Assembly: GCA_039519185.1 (NCBI GenBank) | Contig: CM076846.1 | Coordinates: forward strand, 154,242,406 to 154,306,405 | Source of the DNA: Astragalus membranaceus | Taxonomy: Eukaryota > Streptophyta > Magnoliopsida > Fabales > Fabaceae | Direction of reading: 5' to 3' | DNA: 64,000 nucleotides | In this document: positions 1 through 11,239 of the stretch, in pieces | Layout: every line of letters begins with the position of its first letter | How positions within the stretch are numbered: the stretch's first letter is position 1 | Made by a program: the position numbers and the translations under genes | The notes under the pieces: generated by a model | Databases searched by the model: none | The model's input: the letters and a program-made list of their open reading frames with translations, nothing else | What the model was told of the DNA's origin: nothing

Positions 1-374
1 CTGGCTCTGAGTGTATGTTTGTCTATGTTCAAGGTGGACCTCAGGCAAAAATCTCCATTCGTAGCTTCCAGTGATCATTTTGGTAGAGGTACATAATGAA
101 TCTTTAAATAGCTGGGGATCTTGTCAAAGGCGGTAGATACAGTGAGGAAGAAAGTATGGAGCATCTAAATCTTAAATTCTTCACTTTTTTTGTGTGTATC
201 CTGACCATAGTTGTTTTTTTGCCACAGTTCTTGTCTCTATAATACAATGTATCAAATTTTTGATTTGTAACTTGCATATCTCATTGTCATGTTGATTTTG
301 GATGTTTTTATTTAATATTGGTGTTTATATTTTCAAACAATATACGTGGTCTGTAAAAGAATTATTACAGAAGG
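1..374. other. Left-edge sequence, unassigned
   Basis: No recognisable gene or element. A short open stretch near the start could be the last codons of an exon followed by a 3' UTR, but it is too short to assign. The remainder is T-rich non-coding sequence. Confidence 0.3.
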
Positions 375-755
375 ATCTAGAGTTGATGGAAGACAACCTC
401 ACTTTTTTTTTAAAAAAAAAAACTTTTCATATCGGTTCCCATAGAAAACCGATGTTAAAATTCATTTTTTTTTAACAAAAAAGAGACTTTTCATATCGGT
501 TTTATATGGGAACCGATATGAAAAGTCTCTTTTTTAAAAAAAAAAGACTTTTCATATCGGTTTTCTATGGGAACCGATATGAAAAGTCTCTTTTTTTTTT
601 TAAAAAAGAGACTTTTCATATCGGTTCTAGGGGCAACCGATATAAAAACAACTTTTCATAACGGTTCAGGAACCGATATGAAATGTCCCTATTTTTTATA
701 TCTCCTTTTTCGGCATCGGTTCGGGAACCGATATGAAATGTCAATTTTAACCGAT
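375..755. repeat. Block of palindromic TATCGGTT / AACCGATA repeats
   Basis: At least six copies of a motif close to TTTTCATATCGGTT and its reverse complement AACCGATATGAAAA alternate here, separated by oligo-T or oligo-A runs. Neighbouring copies can fold into hairpins. This resembles the subterminal repeats of a non-autonomous DNA transposon, but I see no terminal motif or target duplication, so the superfamily is unassigned. The right edge joins directly onto a truncated LTR. Confidence 0.6.
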
Positions 756-956
756 ATAAAAATACCACATTCAATACTCATAAATGGAAGGAACTGCTAA
801 AAACTAAACACTGATTCACTCAAATACTGACTTGAGCGTCAGAGTATTCTTGCAGGTACAACATCGCCCCCCTCAAGATCGAACAATATTGATAAAGGAC
901 GACATGTACCAACTACTTCGGATTATTCACCAAGATCGGAAGTACGGTACAGAACA
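756..956 (+). mobile_element. Truncated 5' LTR of Ty3/gypsy Tat copy A
   Basis: This stretch matches the reverse complement of the LTR at 15364 onward, including the shared stretch around CTTGCAGGTACAACATC. The match ends at CA (956) and is followed by a putative primer-binding site starting TTGGCGACCACAGTGG (957-976). The LTR's upstream part is missing and is replaced by the palindromic repeats on its left. Confidence 0.7.
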
Positions 957-1016
957 TTGGCGACCACAGTGGAAGGATCTGTACTCAACTTCCTCTCCCA
1001 TTACCTTGATCCACAA

Positions 1017-2650
1017 ATGGTGCCCAAACTCCGTTCAAGACCGGCCAGTCTTGTGGTCGGGCCCGGGGTAGGACTGGTTATACCCGAGCTCGAACCTCAA
1101 CGAACCCCCGAGGGCCATGTTCAATACCTTACAAATTCCACCTAAGCTCGGGCACAATTCCCCAATCCGAACCTCCCCCGTTCCCATACAAGCTCATACA
1201 GTAATAGTTTACCACCTCCCCCTCCATTTCTTCCAGCCCTAACCGATGTTGTTCAACAGCTCGTCCAGCTCCTGGCTCGACAGGAGGTCGTAAACCAAGA
1301 AAGAAGCTGCCACTTCACTGACATTGAGGCCGAGGTAGCAAATCTCCGGGCACGGGACGTTCCGTACCAGGAATCACCCAGACCGGGCTCCCCTGAAAAG
1401 AGTTCCCCGGTTCGTAGGAGACATCGATCTCCACCCAGGAGAAGGCACTATCATCGTTCTCCTCCTCGCCGACAACGAGGGAATGGTTCCCGTTCTCCTC
1501 CGGCTCGACAATATGACGATCTTGACAAATTGGATAACTCCCCCTATCATCATTCTCCTCCCCGCCGACAACGAGGGAATGGTTCCCGTTCTCCTCCGGC
1601 TCGACAACATAACGATCTTGATGAATTGGATAACTCCCCCCCAACCTCGCTCATTTTTAGCCTCTTCATCACCGAGACGACGTTCCAGAAGTCGAGAGGA
1701 TAACCCTAAGGAGAAACAACCTTGACACTACATTTATCCCGATCCCCATCATCAACGTCAGCCACGACCTCAGGCGTTGCTAACCGAGCGAAAGGGCCTG
1801 TTCACTGTAACAATAGATAGCTACCGAGTTCCGAGGTGCCTCGAAAAACCGCCCGGAGGTCTGAAAACGTACGATGAAACGGGCGATCCAGACAGGCACC
1901 TCGATCAATTCGACACAACTATGCAATACCGGAATGTACCCATGGAGGTTTCCCATTGACTCTAGACAAAGTTGCATCGGAATGGTTTCAGGCTTTAAGG
2001 ACGAACACCATATCCTCTTGGGACCAATTGGCAAAACTCTTCTCAGTTCACTTTGCTCATTCCAAAAGTAAACCCAAGAACAAAGCGCATTGATGTCCGT
2101 TGTCCAAAGGGAAGACGAGCCTCTCAGAGAATACATAGAGAGGTTCAACAACAAAGCTTTTCAAGTTCGAGAACTAGACGACGCTTTTCGCATTTTCTTC
2201 ATGGCGCAGGGCCTACTCCTCGGAAGCCCTTTCAAAAAACATGTCAATACTTGGGAACCTAATACCTTGCAGGATTTCCTCCAACTATCCCAATGTTTCA
2301 TCAACGAGGAGGAAAGCGCCAAGATCGAAAATCCGTCACCACAGGCTGGACCATCAAAACCCCGCAACGGAAGAGATAACCCAGGAAACGATAACCGAGG
2401 TAACAGGGATCCCCGACCTCTCGATCGTCACCAAGTATACACTGAACTCAACGTCTCCAATGCCCAACTATATGGGGAGTGTTGGGATGTCGAGTTTAGA
2501 GACGTTAAAACACCCAAACCTCTACCTCCCCGATCCGGACAACGATCCAACAAGTACTGCAGGTATCATAGAAGTAATGGTCATGACACCAACCACTGCA
2601 ATGCTTTGAAAGACGACATAGAAGACTTGATCAAACGAGGAAAATTGTCC
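1017..2650 (+). pseudogene. Broken gag of Ty3/gypsy Tat copy A
   Basis: The reading frames reproduce, in pieces, the gag protein of the copy on the minus strand at 13456-15303. These include the SPPRRQRGNGS repeats, the FIERFNN-type gag core and the CRYHRSNGHDTNHC zinc-like motif. A TAA interrupts the frame at about 1143, and frameshifts follow near 1640 and 1950-2090. The match stops abruptly at about 2650, where a palindromic repeat replaces the rest of the element. It cannot make a functional Gag. Confidence 0.85.
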
Positions 2651-2880
2651 TTTTTTTTTGTTAGGGTCAACCGAAAACTTTCGCTTAGGCCCAACCGAAC
2701 ATGTATTTTTTTGAGACACACCCCATTTTTTACCTCTTTTACACTATTCGGTTGAGGTCAACCGAATAGTGTAAAAGAGGTAAAAAAAGGGTGTGTCTCA
2801 AAAAATACACGTTCGGTTGGGCCTAGCCGAATATATTCGGTTCAGTTGGCCTCAACCGAATCGCACGTAAACACGTTCTC
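2651..2880. repeat. Long palindrome with TCGGTTGAGG motifs
   Basis: Two arms of about 72 bp (2683-2754 and 2758-2829) are nearly perfect inverted copies with a spacer of a few bases. Flanking copies of a TTCGGTTG-type motif extend the symmetry. It has the form of a fold-back MITE or a subterminal block. It sits exactly where the Tat gag copy is cut off. No ORF and no clear target duplication were seen. Confidence 0.7.
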
Positions 2881-4497
2881 TCATTAATGGTAGTTTTGGA
2901 ATATTTGGAGTTAGGGGGTATGGAGTGAGTAGGGAGGAGTGTGGGAAAAGTGATGTCCTAAAAAATAGAACCCTAAGAACAAAAGTCCAATAAAAAGTTG
3001 GGCCCATTGTGGTTGCAGCACCTATGACAATGAAAGGCACGATTGCAATTTGCTTGGACAAAAAAAAAAGAACTAACTACTAGTCTATTTCCAGGTCTCT
3101 CCATCATGTAAATGGCTTCATCTGAACAAGTCAACTTTTAAGGCTTATTGGTTGTCGTATTGTTAGCATGGTTGGTGGGTATTAAACTACTGAACACCCT
3201 TCTATCTAATTATTAAATAAAAAACACAATGGTTCTTTTGGTTAATTTTAATTAAGTAGGACTCATGAATTGAGAAACAAGATTTGATCGAGAAAAAAGA
3301 AATGGGATTCTTTTATAAACTACTAAGTAAATCAATTTTAAAAACTTGAAGGAAGTTCTTGCGTTCCTTTCAGTTTGAGGGCAGAGAAATGATAATTTAG
3401 TTTTGAATAGATGATAACACTTAATTATTGGGGAAGAAAAACACTTAGTTATTGGGGAAGATGGTTTTTGTCAACATTACGACAAGTAAAAGAGTCTAGT
3501 TAACATTATAGCTGGCAAAATGGTGCGCATTTCGCAATTTTCTTTCGTTTTCATTCATAATTGCTACATCTTTTGTCCCATATAATAATACTAAATTGTC
3601 AACAGATCATGTCTCCAAAACAAATCAAGCTATTCAAAATAAGTAGACTAATACTTCAATTATCCTTATTGACAAGTATTAATATTAAATAAATTGCTGT
3701 CATCAATTTGATTCCAAAACTATAATAATTAATATTGACTCCAAACTACTAGACTTTTCTCCCTTCTAGGAATGTAAATGGATGGATGGATGGATATGGA
3801 TGAGGTTTGGACAAGAGATGAAGAGCCTCCATACTTTAGATTTTTTGTTAAATTTTAAAATAACTTTGTAAAGTCTAAAAGGTCCTAAATAGAGTTTTAT
3901 ATTTCTAAAACTATTTGAACATGTCTTTATTGATTAAAAATTATTAAGATTTTATAGACTCAAAGATAAATTTTTCATAAACTAAGATTCAAGTGCTAGT
4001 TCTTTAGAAGATCGCTATAATCTCTATTGATAACCTGATTTATCAAATTGTGTATTGAAGAACAAAATAGCCTCATTTATAGAATGAATATATTAAAATA
4101 TTCGAACTTTAAAAATAGGTTATATATCTTATCCAGATTATTTTATCACTTATTTTTTAATATTATTAGTTTCTTAATGTATTAGGATTATGAGTCTTGT
4201 GTCTTATATTCCTATAAATAAGGGTTAATGATTATTGATGAGGATCCTCTCAATTTCTCAAATGAAATGGAGGGTTCCATTTGGAGAGAGAAAGACACAA
4301 TAATGATTGTGGGACATACAATTAATTATTATGATAAATTTAATTGTATTTCCCACCAATATTGTTGTATCTATCTATCTCTTCGAATGGAGCCATCCCT
4401 ATCTTTTGAATCATCTCTTTCTCATTAATAACAAACTTAGTTATTTGTGAAGACAAAAAAACATTATCTTGACGTATCAAGGGCCAAAATGATTTAA
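2881..4497. other. Intergenic, no gene recognised
   Basis: This AT-rich sequence has no convincing ORF. A short ATGG microsatellite lies near 3779-3800. A TATA-like CCTATAAATAAGG near 4211 is followed by a short open frame, which could be a decayed LTR promoter or chance. Nothing else is supportable. Confidence 0.4.
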
Positions 4498-5300
4498 TCT
4501 ACTATAAATATATACAAACAACCTACTACCAAAAATACTAATCTGTCCATCACTTTTAACTCAATCCTAAGGATAAAAATGTCTTTTCTAATTATTTCTT
4601 CTCAATTTTTTTCTCTCTCTCACTTTTATCATTAGTGGGTCCCATCTCACATCATCTTTTAATTTTTTATTTCACTTTTAAAACCTACTTTTCTCTTTCC
4701 CCTCTCTCTCTCTCACCTCCCTCTATTTAATATTTAAAATATTTAATCATTATTTTGTTTTTAAACTTTGACTATATCTCATTTTTCTATTTTTAACAAT
4801 GTATCTTCTTTAAATTCATCTGCATGTCTCCATAATTTTTTTAATATTCCATTTTTTCTCTATCAATAAGTTTTATTTAATCTCTACGGTAAATATTACA
4901 ATTTGAAAAATTTGACACATTAATACAATTTTGTTTTTTAATCTCTACGAGAATATTACATATTGCTGGTAAATGTTCACGGGGTAATGTTCGGATTAAT
5001 TAAATTACTATTTCAAACTCATTTTTTATCTACTTTAAATTAATTTTGATATTCACGGGGGTAATGTTCGGACTAATAAAATTACTATTTGAAACTCATT
5101 TTTTATCTACTTTAAATTAGTCTTGATATTCACGGGGTAATGTTCGGACTAATTAAATTACTATTTGAAACTCATTTTTTATCTACTTTAAATTAGTCTT
5201 GATATTCACGGGGTAATGTCTAAACTAATTAAATTATGTCTAAGTCTATTAATAACGATAGCACGACAACACCCGTGCGTATGCACGGGTATAATGCTAG
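4498..5300 (+). mobile_element. Non-autonomous Helitron
   Basis: The 3' end is diagnostic. An 8-bp hairpin ACCCGTGC/GCACGGGT (5271-5278 with 5283-5290) is followed six bases later by CTAG (5297-5300), and the next host base is T. The proposed 5' end is TC at 4498, preceded by A, giving the A^T insertion context typical of Helitrons. The roughly 0.8-kb interior has no ORF, so it would depend on a RepHel protein in trans. The 3' end is well supported. The 5' end is inferred from the TC start and the A/T context. Confidence 0.65.
4976..5230. repeat. 76-bp tandem repeat inside the Helitron
   Basis: Three full units and a partial fourth begin with TTCACGGGG at about 4976, 5052, 5129 and 5205. Units are 76-77 bp and differ by a few substitutions and one inserted G. 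The array lies just inside the Helitron 3' terminus. Confidence 0.85.
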
Positions 5301-5352
5301 TAACCTTAAAACTAAACCCATTCGCATCAATCTCGGCCATAGTAAAAGAGGA

Positions 5353-6519
5353 TAAAGTGAAGGGATTTTTTTTTGTACCTCCAAAGCGGATTTATCTACC
5401 CAATAGGTAAATCTGACTTTTAAATAACAAAGTGGATTTACCTTATGTGGGGTACATCCGCTTTTAAAATTCCCAAAATCGGATTTATCTTTTAGTAGGT
5501 AAATCCGATTTCCCTTTAAAAAAGAAAATCGGATTTACCCCTACCTAAGGTAAATCAGCTTTTGTTAATTTTAAAAGTGGCTTTATCTTAGGTGGGGGTT
5601 AAATCCGCTTTGTGTATTAAAAATACCTGTTTTTTATTTAATTTTTTTTCAAAAAATGTTATAAAAATACTACTAAAAACCCGTTAAAGAGTCAAAACTA
5701 ATCTAAAAATTATAAAAACACCACTATAAATCTAATAAAACCAAAATACGGTTATGCAAGTTTTTTCAGATTTTTTGGAGATTATGAAAAATTAAAAAAA
5801 TTAATAAAAAATAGTAAGCGATGGAATTTGGAATTTTGAGCTGCCTTATCTTTAAAGAAGTTTTTCTTGAGGAGTCTTGATCCCTGATTTTTTTCGGATT
5901 TAATGGCTGTGGTTTCATTACAATCTGAGTAGGTTGCTCGAAAACCGATTTTTTAGCCTAAATTATTCACCCGACGTACAACATCGTCACATGTTAACGA
6001 ACAATACACTAAACAGAACCAAAAGACGACTGATATTCATATCTATTTTATATTTCTAAAAAAAATAATTTTAATTTTAATTTCAAAATCGGATTTACCC
6101 CCACATTAGGTAAATCCGCTCCACATAAGGTAAATCCGCTTTGTTATTCAAAAGTCGGATTTACCTATTGGGTAGATAAATCCGCTTTCGAAAAATAACA
6201 AAGCGGATTTATCTAAAAAAAGATAAATCCGATTTCCCTAAAAAAAAGAAAATCGGATTTACCCCCACATTAGATAAATCCGCTTTTTTTAATTTTAAAA
6301 GCGGATGTACCCCCATATAAGGTAAATCCGCTTTGTTATTTAAAAGTCAGATTTACCTATTGGGTAGATAAATCCACTTTGGAAAAATAACAAAGCGGAT
6401 TTACCTTGAGTGGAGGTAAATCCGAGCGAGTTTTAGTTTGGCAGGGGTATTTTCGGTTTATAAAATTATATGGGGGTATATGGTGATATGATGGGGGTAA
6501 AAAAAATCCCTAAAGTGAA
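5353..6519. mobile_element. Non-autonomous Mutator-like element with 9-bp TSD
   Basis: The element body is 5362-6510. It starts GGGATTTTTTTT and ends with the reverse complement, AAAAAAAATCCC. It is flanked by a perfect direct duplication TAAAGTGAA (5353-5361 and 6511-6519). A 9-bp duplication is the hallmark of the Mutator superfamily. The interior is filled with inverted and direct copies of AAATCCGCTT / AAGCGGATTTA-type motifs that can form many hairpins. It encodes no transposase. The right flank is the decayed protease region of a Ty1/copia element. Confidence 0.8.
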
Positions 6520-6539
6520 AGTAAAGGAAAAGAAATACC

Positions 6540-8309
6540 ATTCAAACATGGTCGTGCCCAATCCTCCTTCGAGTCACATGACGGCTTTTTCCGGGGGTGA
6601 GTGTTAATAACTTTATTGCGTCTCCAGTCATGCGCTTTGAGTTTTTGCTGTCAAGGTATCAATCTGCCCCCATACCTTGAGGCATACCTGCAATGATCTA
6701 AAACAAGGTTCTAGGTACCCAAATCTCTTTGGGTCCTTGTGGGTTAGTGTTTGGTATGGTCCTTTTGGGAACCCATACCTTTTTCATATTTTGCTTACCT
6801 CTTGCCCTGCAAACAGATGCTGTATGTCCATTTTTAGCACAGAAATAACATCTAATATAGGGTCTAGTTGTAAACTTAGGTCTGTGATGCACATGTCTTT
6901 TCTCAAAATCATTTCTTGGAACCCTAGGATGTACATGTTGTAATTTGGACATTTTGCCTATTGTACATTCAAGCTCATTGATTTTCTTTTCATGTTCTAT
7001 ACACTTATCACATACATAATTTTCCTTGAAATAAACAAGATCATCATTTTCTTTTCTAAGCTCTAATATTTCCTTAGTTAAAGCATTAACTTCATTTTGA
7101 AGGTTAGCAATGGTTTTCTTTGATTTACTTAATGCCTTAGCTAATTTAAGTGAATTATCATGCAATTCAACAAATGCTTCATGCAGTTCATCATATGCAT
7201 CTTGTAAAGAATCAGAGTTAGAGCTTACCTGTCATGATCGGCCATAAGAGCAACATGAGCTTCTTCACTTTCTGAGCCATCTGAACTACTCGTGTCATTG
7301 TCTTCCCAAGCTACGTATGCTTTCCTTCTTTTGTTTTCTTTAAATGCCTTCTTTTCGAATTTGGATCCCTTTTCTGTAGATTTGGGCATTCCATCCTCAT
7401 GTGACCAGGTTTCCCACATTCATAGCATGTTGGAGGACCGGATGAACTTTCTTTACTCGAGAACCTTTTTGGAGAAAAAATTTTAGAAATTTTTTTCTTT
7501 CTCATAAGCTTTTTGAATTTTCGAACCATGAGAGCCATGCTCTCTTTGTTTTCATCATCCTCACTTTCTGAGTTATCACTGTCACAATGTCGACTCGAAC
7601 TAGAAGCCTTTAACGCCGAGCTTTTCTTTTTCTTATCTGTATTTTCATGCTCAGCCAAGCGAGTAAGTTCTAGTTCATGCTCTTGTAGCTTACCAAATAG
7701 AGTGAGAAGTGACATAGTAGCTAAATTCCTAGATTCAGCTATAGCGGTTACTTTGGGTTGCCATTCTCTGTTTAGACACCTTAGGACTTTGTTGATCAGA
7801 TCTTCAGCAGGGAATGACTTTCCTAATAGACTCAGTTGATTCACTATGTGAGTGAACCTCTTTTGCATCTCTGGAATAGTTTCACCTGAATTCATTCGGA
7901 ATAGCTCATATTCTCTGATCAGAGTGTTTGTTCTGGTCTTTTTTACTTCATTTGTACCCTCATGAGTGACTTGCAGATTATCCCACATTTCTTGAGCAGA
8001 TTTACAATTTGATACTCTAAAGAACTCATAAGGACTCAAAGCAGAAGTAATAATATTTTTAGCCCGTAAATTATGTTGCACTTTTCTCTTTTCATCGTCA
8101 GACCATTCAGCTCTATCTTTAACAGTAAGAATACCATTTACCATACGCGTGGGGACATAGGGTCCTTTTTCCACAGCATCCCAAACATCTAAGTCTACCC
8201 CTTCAATAAATATTCTCATTCTTTCTTTCCAATATGCGTAATCTTTCCCGTTGAATCCCGGAGGACGGGTAAGAGAAGCACCCTCTTGCGTAGACCAACC
8301 TGAAGCCAT
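6540..8309 (-). pseudogene. Ty1/copia gag (SIRE/Maximus-like) with start of protease
   Basis: The start is the ATG at 8309, shortly after the primer-binding site. The protein has a UBN2-type gag domain and a first CCHC knuckle (CYECGKPGHMRMEC). A coiled-coil segment and a second knuckle (CYFCAKNGHTASVC) follow, then the WVPK-like repeats typical of large SIRE-lineage gags. The frame shifts near 7390 and again near 7226. Past a stop at 6698, a decayed protease start is visible (a KRMTGD-like remnant of the CSRHMTGD motif). Everything downstream of protease is absent and a MULE-like element follows. It is a truncated, dead copy. Confidence 0.85.
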
Positions 8310-8347
8310 TACTCTTGAAGCTGCTAGGCCCTTTATACAAGAGTCTA

Positions 8348-8359
8348 GCTCTGATACCA
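8348..8359 (-). promoter_or_regulatory. Primer-binding site of the Ty1/copia element
   Basis: On the minus strand this reads TGGTATCAGAGC, complementary to the 3' end of initiator-Met tRNA. It lies two bases from the LTR end, so it fixes that LTR as the 5' LTR of a minus-strand element. Confidence 0.85.
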
Positions 8360-8361
8360 CT

Positions 8362-9891
8362 TGTTTCCAAGTGGCTTCAGTCTCAAGAGGGGGGTGAATT
8401 AAGATTTAAAAACTTTTGAAAATTTTTTCCCCTTTTCAATGACTTAGATTAATTTTCGCGCAGGTTAAGTGGAAGCGAAGGAATTAGAAAATAAAGCAAT
8501 AAAGCACACAGAGATTTATCTTGGTTCGGTCACCTCCCAGTGACCTACGTCCAGTCCTCACACCCTTGTGAGATTTTCCACTAACACAACAAGGCTTACG
8601 GGTGCCTTGGAAACCTTTACAGACTCAGGCACTCTTCCCTAGGATACCCCACCTATGAAGAGCCCTCAAATCTATTACAACAATAACAAGAGATACCCCA
8701 CCCCTGTTACAACCAGCTGCGCCAGAAAGATACCCCACTTCCTAATACAAACAGCTACCCTAGAGAGATACCCCACTCCCTAGTGCAAATCACAACAATA
8801 AAACAATTTCAAATGTAAAGACCAAAATACCTCTAATGTAGGCAGATATTACAACTTGAAGATTCCAACCCAGACTAACTCTTGCGAGAGATCAGCTCTG
8901 GCGGACCAACGGTGCGAGAAGAGAATAAATGAAAGTGTGAAGAGTTTTTCTAAATTATGCTTTGAATCGTGAAAATGGGTTGTGTTATAAAATGATTTGC
9001 AAAGCCTTCTATTTATAGGCTTAGAAAAATATAGCCGTTGAAACAATTATGTATCGTAGATCTAGTAAGTAAATAGTCGATCGTTTACTTCCAAAACTAT
9101 AGTCAAAAATCGATTGTATACTTTAGAGAAGCCATGATGAAAATCGATTGTTTGTTTAAATAAAATAAGAGAGGAATTGATTTGTACTTAATGAAGAAAG
9201 TGTATAATCGATTTATAGCTTTAAAGAAAATCAAGTCACAAACACAAGTGAGGAATCGATTGTTTTGTTTCAAAAAAGGAAGCATGAAATCGATTTTTAT
9301 CTTTCAAATAATAGGCTATGAATCGATTTTGTAGTTTAGAAAAACAAGAGAGGAATCGATTCATTGCTTAATTGAAAAGAGAAGCAAATCGATTTATGGC
9401 TTTAAAACACGAAGAGAATCGATTGTATACTTAGTGAAAACAATATGAATCGATATCTTTCCTTTTTAAAACAACTTGGTAATCGATTCTTTGATTTAGA
9501 AAAGAGTTTATGAATCGATTGCTTTCTTTCATAGTGAGTTAGAAATCGATTTTGAGGTTTAGTTAAAAGTAGTGAATCGATTTCTTTCTTTTTCAAAATG
9601 GTTTTTAAGATTACGTGTGCATGCATGCATTTTGAAAATCATGGGACTTTGAGAGATGAGCTGACCCTCGGAATAGCTTACACTTTTTCCTAAGACAATC
9701 CCAAACCCTAAGGACTACCCTTATTTCTTGAGACACCAATTCTCGAGTCTTGATAACCTTGGATTGTGACTTTGATTTTGTCACTTTCATCAACTTTCAC
9801 TTTCATCAACTTTTGTCTTTGGTCACTTTCATCAACTTTGGCTTTGGCTTTTTCATCATCAAAACCTGACCTGCAATATAAGTTGCCTGCA
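8362..9891 (-). mobile_element. 5' LTR of the Ty1/copia element
   Basis: The plus-strand boundary next to the PBS begins TGTTTCC. The outer boundary is placed at about 9875-9891, where CTTTCATCAA repeats end and sequence of the neighbouring Tat element begins. Within it, 9080-9600 holds a dozen or more ATCGATT motifs spaced roughly 30-45 bp apart. No second LTR is present in the window, so the outer limit is approximate. Confidence 0.65.
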
Positions 9892-9903
9892 GTACAAGAT
9901 ATC

Positions 9904-10345
9904 CACAGCTCTGAGTCGTGCCGAGGCTGCCGAGGCTCGCGTGAAGCATCTTGAAGATCAGCTCAAAGTTCTAGAGAAATCTGAGGCTGCGGCAAAGAGA
10001 GAGGTGACGATCTCGGAAGAACGTATTGCTGAGCTGAAGGATAGCTTAAAAAAAACCTCGGAAGCGAGGGCAGAAACGAGCACCGACCCTGAAGCCCGTA
10101 TTGCCAGTCTTCAAGCTGCCCTTCAACGAAGCAAGAAGGATGCGAAGGAGGCTGCTGAAGCGGTGCTTGAGATGTATAAATAAGGTTTTCAAGGTGCCCT
10201 TTTGCAGGTTCTTCTACTTCATCCCTCCCTTCCACTAGACCCAACAATCATTGATGCCGATCATGAGGTCGATGAGAGGCGCATCGTCAAGGTCGACCCT
10301 GTGACGGAGGAGAAGACCGTCGTCTTTCCGACCACATATGTTTGA
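9904..10345 (+). pseudogene. Antisense coiled-coil ORF of the Tat element
   Basis: This frame runs opposite to gag-pol. It encodes an Ala/Glu/Lys-rich coiled coil (repeated RAEAAEARVKHLEDQL-like heptads), then a globular tail ending TVVFPTTYV at a stop at 10343-10345. One in-frame TAA (about 10181) interrupts it just before the GFQGALLQV segment. The 5' part is cut off at about 9900 by the Ty1/copia LTR. Antisense accessory ORFs between pol and the 3' LTR are known in Tat-lineage elements. Their function is not established. Confidence 0.6.
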
Positions 10346-10569
10346 TGATTTCTAGCATTTTTTGTAGATGTTCTGGGTATAGCGCTTATCCGATCAAATT
10401 TTGCATAGACTTAGAACTTCGTCATGTAATTTGGAATTTTGAGGGCTCGGCCGTATCCGAGATGCTTTGTAATCGAAAATATTTTAATCGATCTTGATTT
10501 TAGATCTCATTACGAGTTTTATGAATGCTTTTTTATTTCTGCAAGTCATATGCATTTTTTTAGAGATTG

Positions 10570-10831
10570 TTTCGCACCTGAGGGATTCGAGGTGTTTTTT
10601 AGAGATAGTTTCGCACCTGAGGGACTCGAGGTGGTCATAAACGTTGGTCTATAGAGCAGTTTACCAGGACTCAGCCCAGATTTAACTCGCCTTATAGGGG
10701 TTTCGCACCTGAGGGACTCGAGGTGTTTTTTAGAGATAGTTTCGCACCTGAGGGACTCGAGGTGGTCATAAACGTTGGCCTATAGAGCAGTTTACCAGGA
10801 CTCGGCCCAGATTTAACTCGCCCTATAGGGG
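10570..10831. repeat. Two 131-bp tandem units in the Tat 3' region
   Basis: The unit beginning TTTCGCACCTGAGGGACTCG occurs at 10570-10700 and 10701-10831 with few differences. Each unit contains that opening motif twice, and a degenerate further copy lies near 10980. Tandem repeats between pol and the 3' LTR are common in Tat elements. Confidence 0.8.
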
Positions 10832-11239
10832 TATTGGCAGCTGTGGCCAATGGTCGTTCCGAGGATAGTTCGACCCTAGAAGACCCGGTCCCTTAGAAAC
10901 AGTTTACCAAGACTCGGCTTGGATTTAACTGGTAACAAAGGGTTGCGACCATGGTTGGTCGCTTGGGGATATCCCAAGATCGAACCTGAGGGGCTCGAGG
11001 TTCGAGTCTCTTCCGAAGTTATAAATTTGATTCGTACATTACTGTCTGATGAAATCAAGAATGTGTGGAATGTCGAGAAGTTTACTGATTTATCATTTAA
11101 ATAAGGAACTCGATTTACAATGATAGGAGCAGCCCTATATGGTGTCATTTTTGGAGTGATTGATACAATTTTTTCCCTTAACTGTAATAACTTTTCAGTT
11201 TCGTTGCATTCCAAGTCCTTTGAATCTTTTTCCCTTGGA

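Noticed and set aside
1..180. Possible 3' end of an upstream host gene
   Set aside because: A few open codons before stops, without splice site or family match; not supportable from the sequence given.
8348..8359. Possible initiator-tRNA gene fragment
   Set aside because: Only the 12-base complement of the tRNA 3' end is present, at the LTR edge, so it is a primer-binding site.
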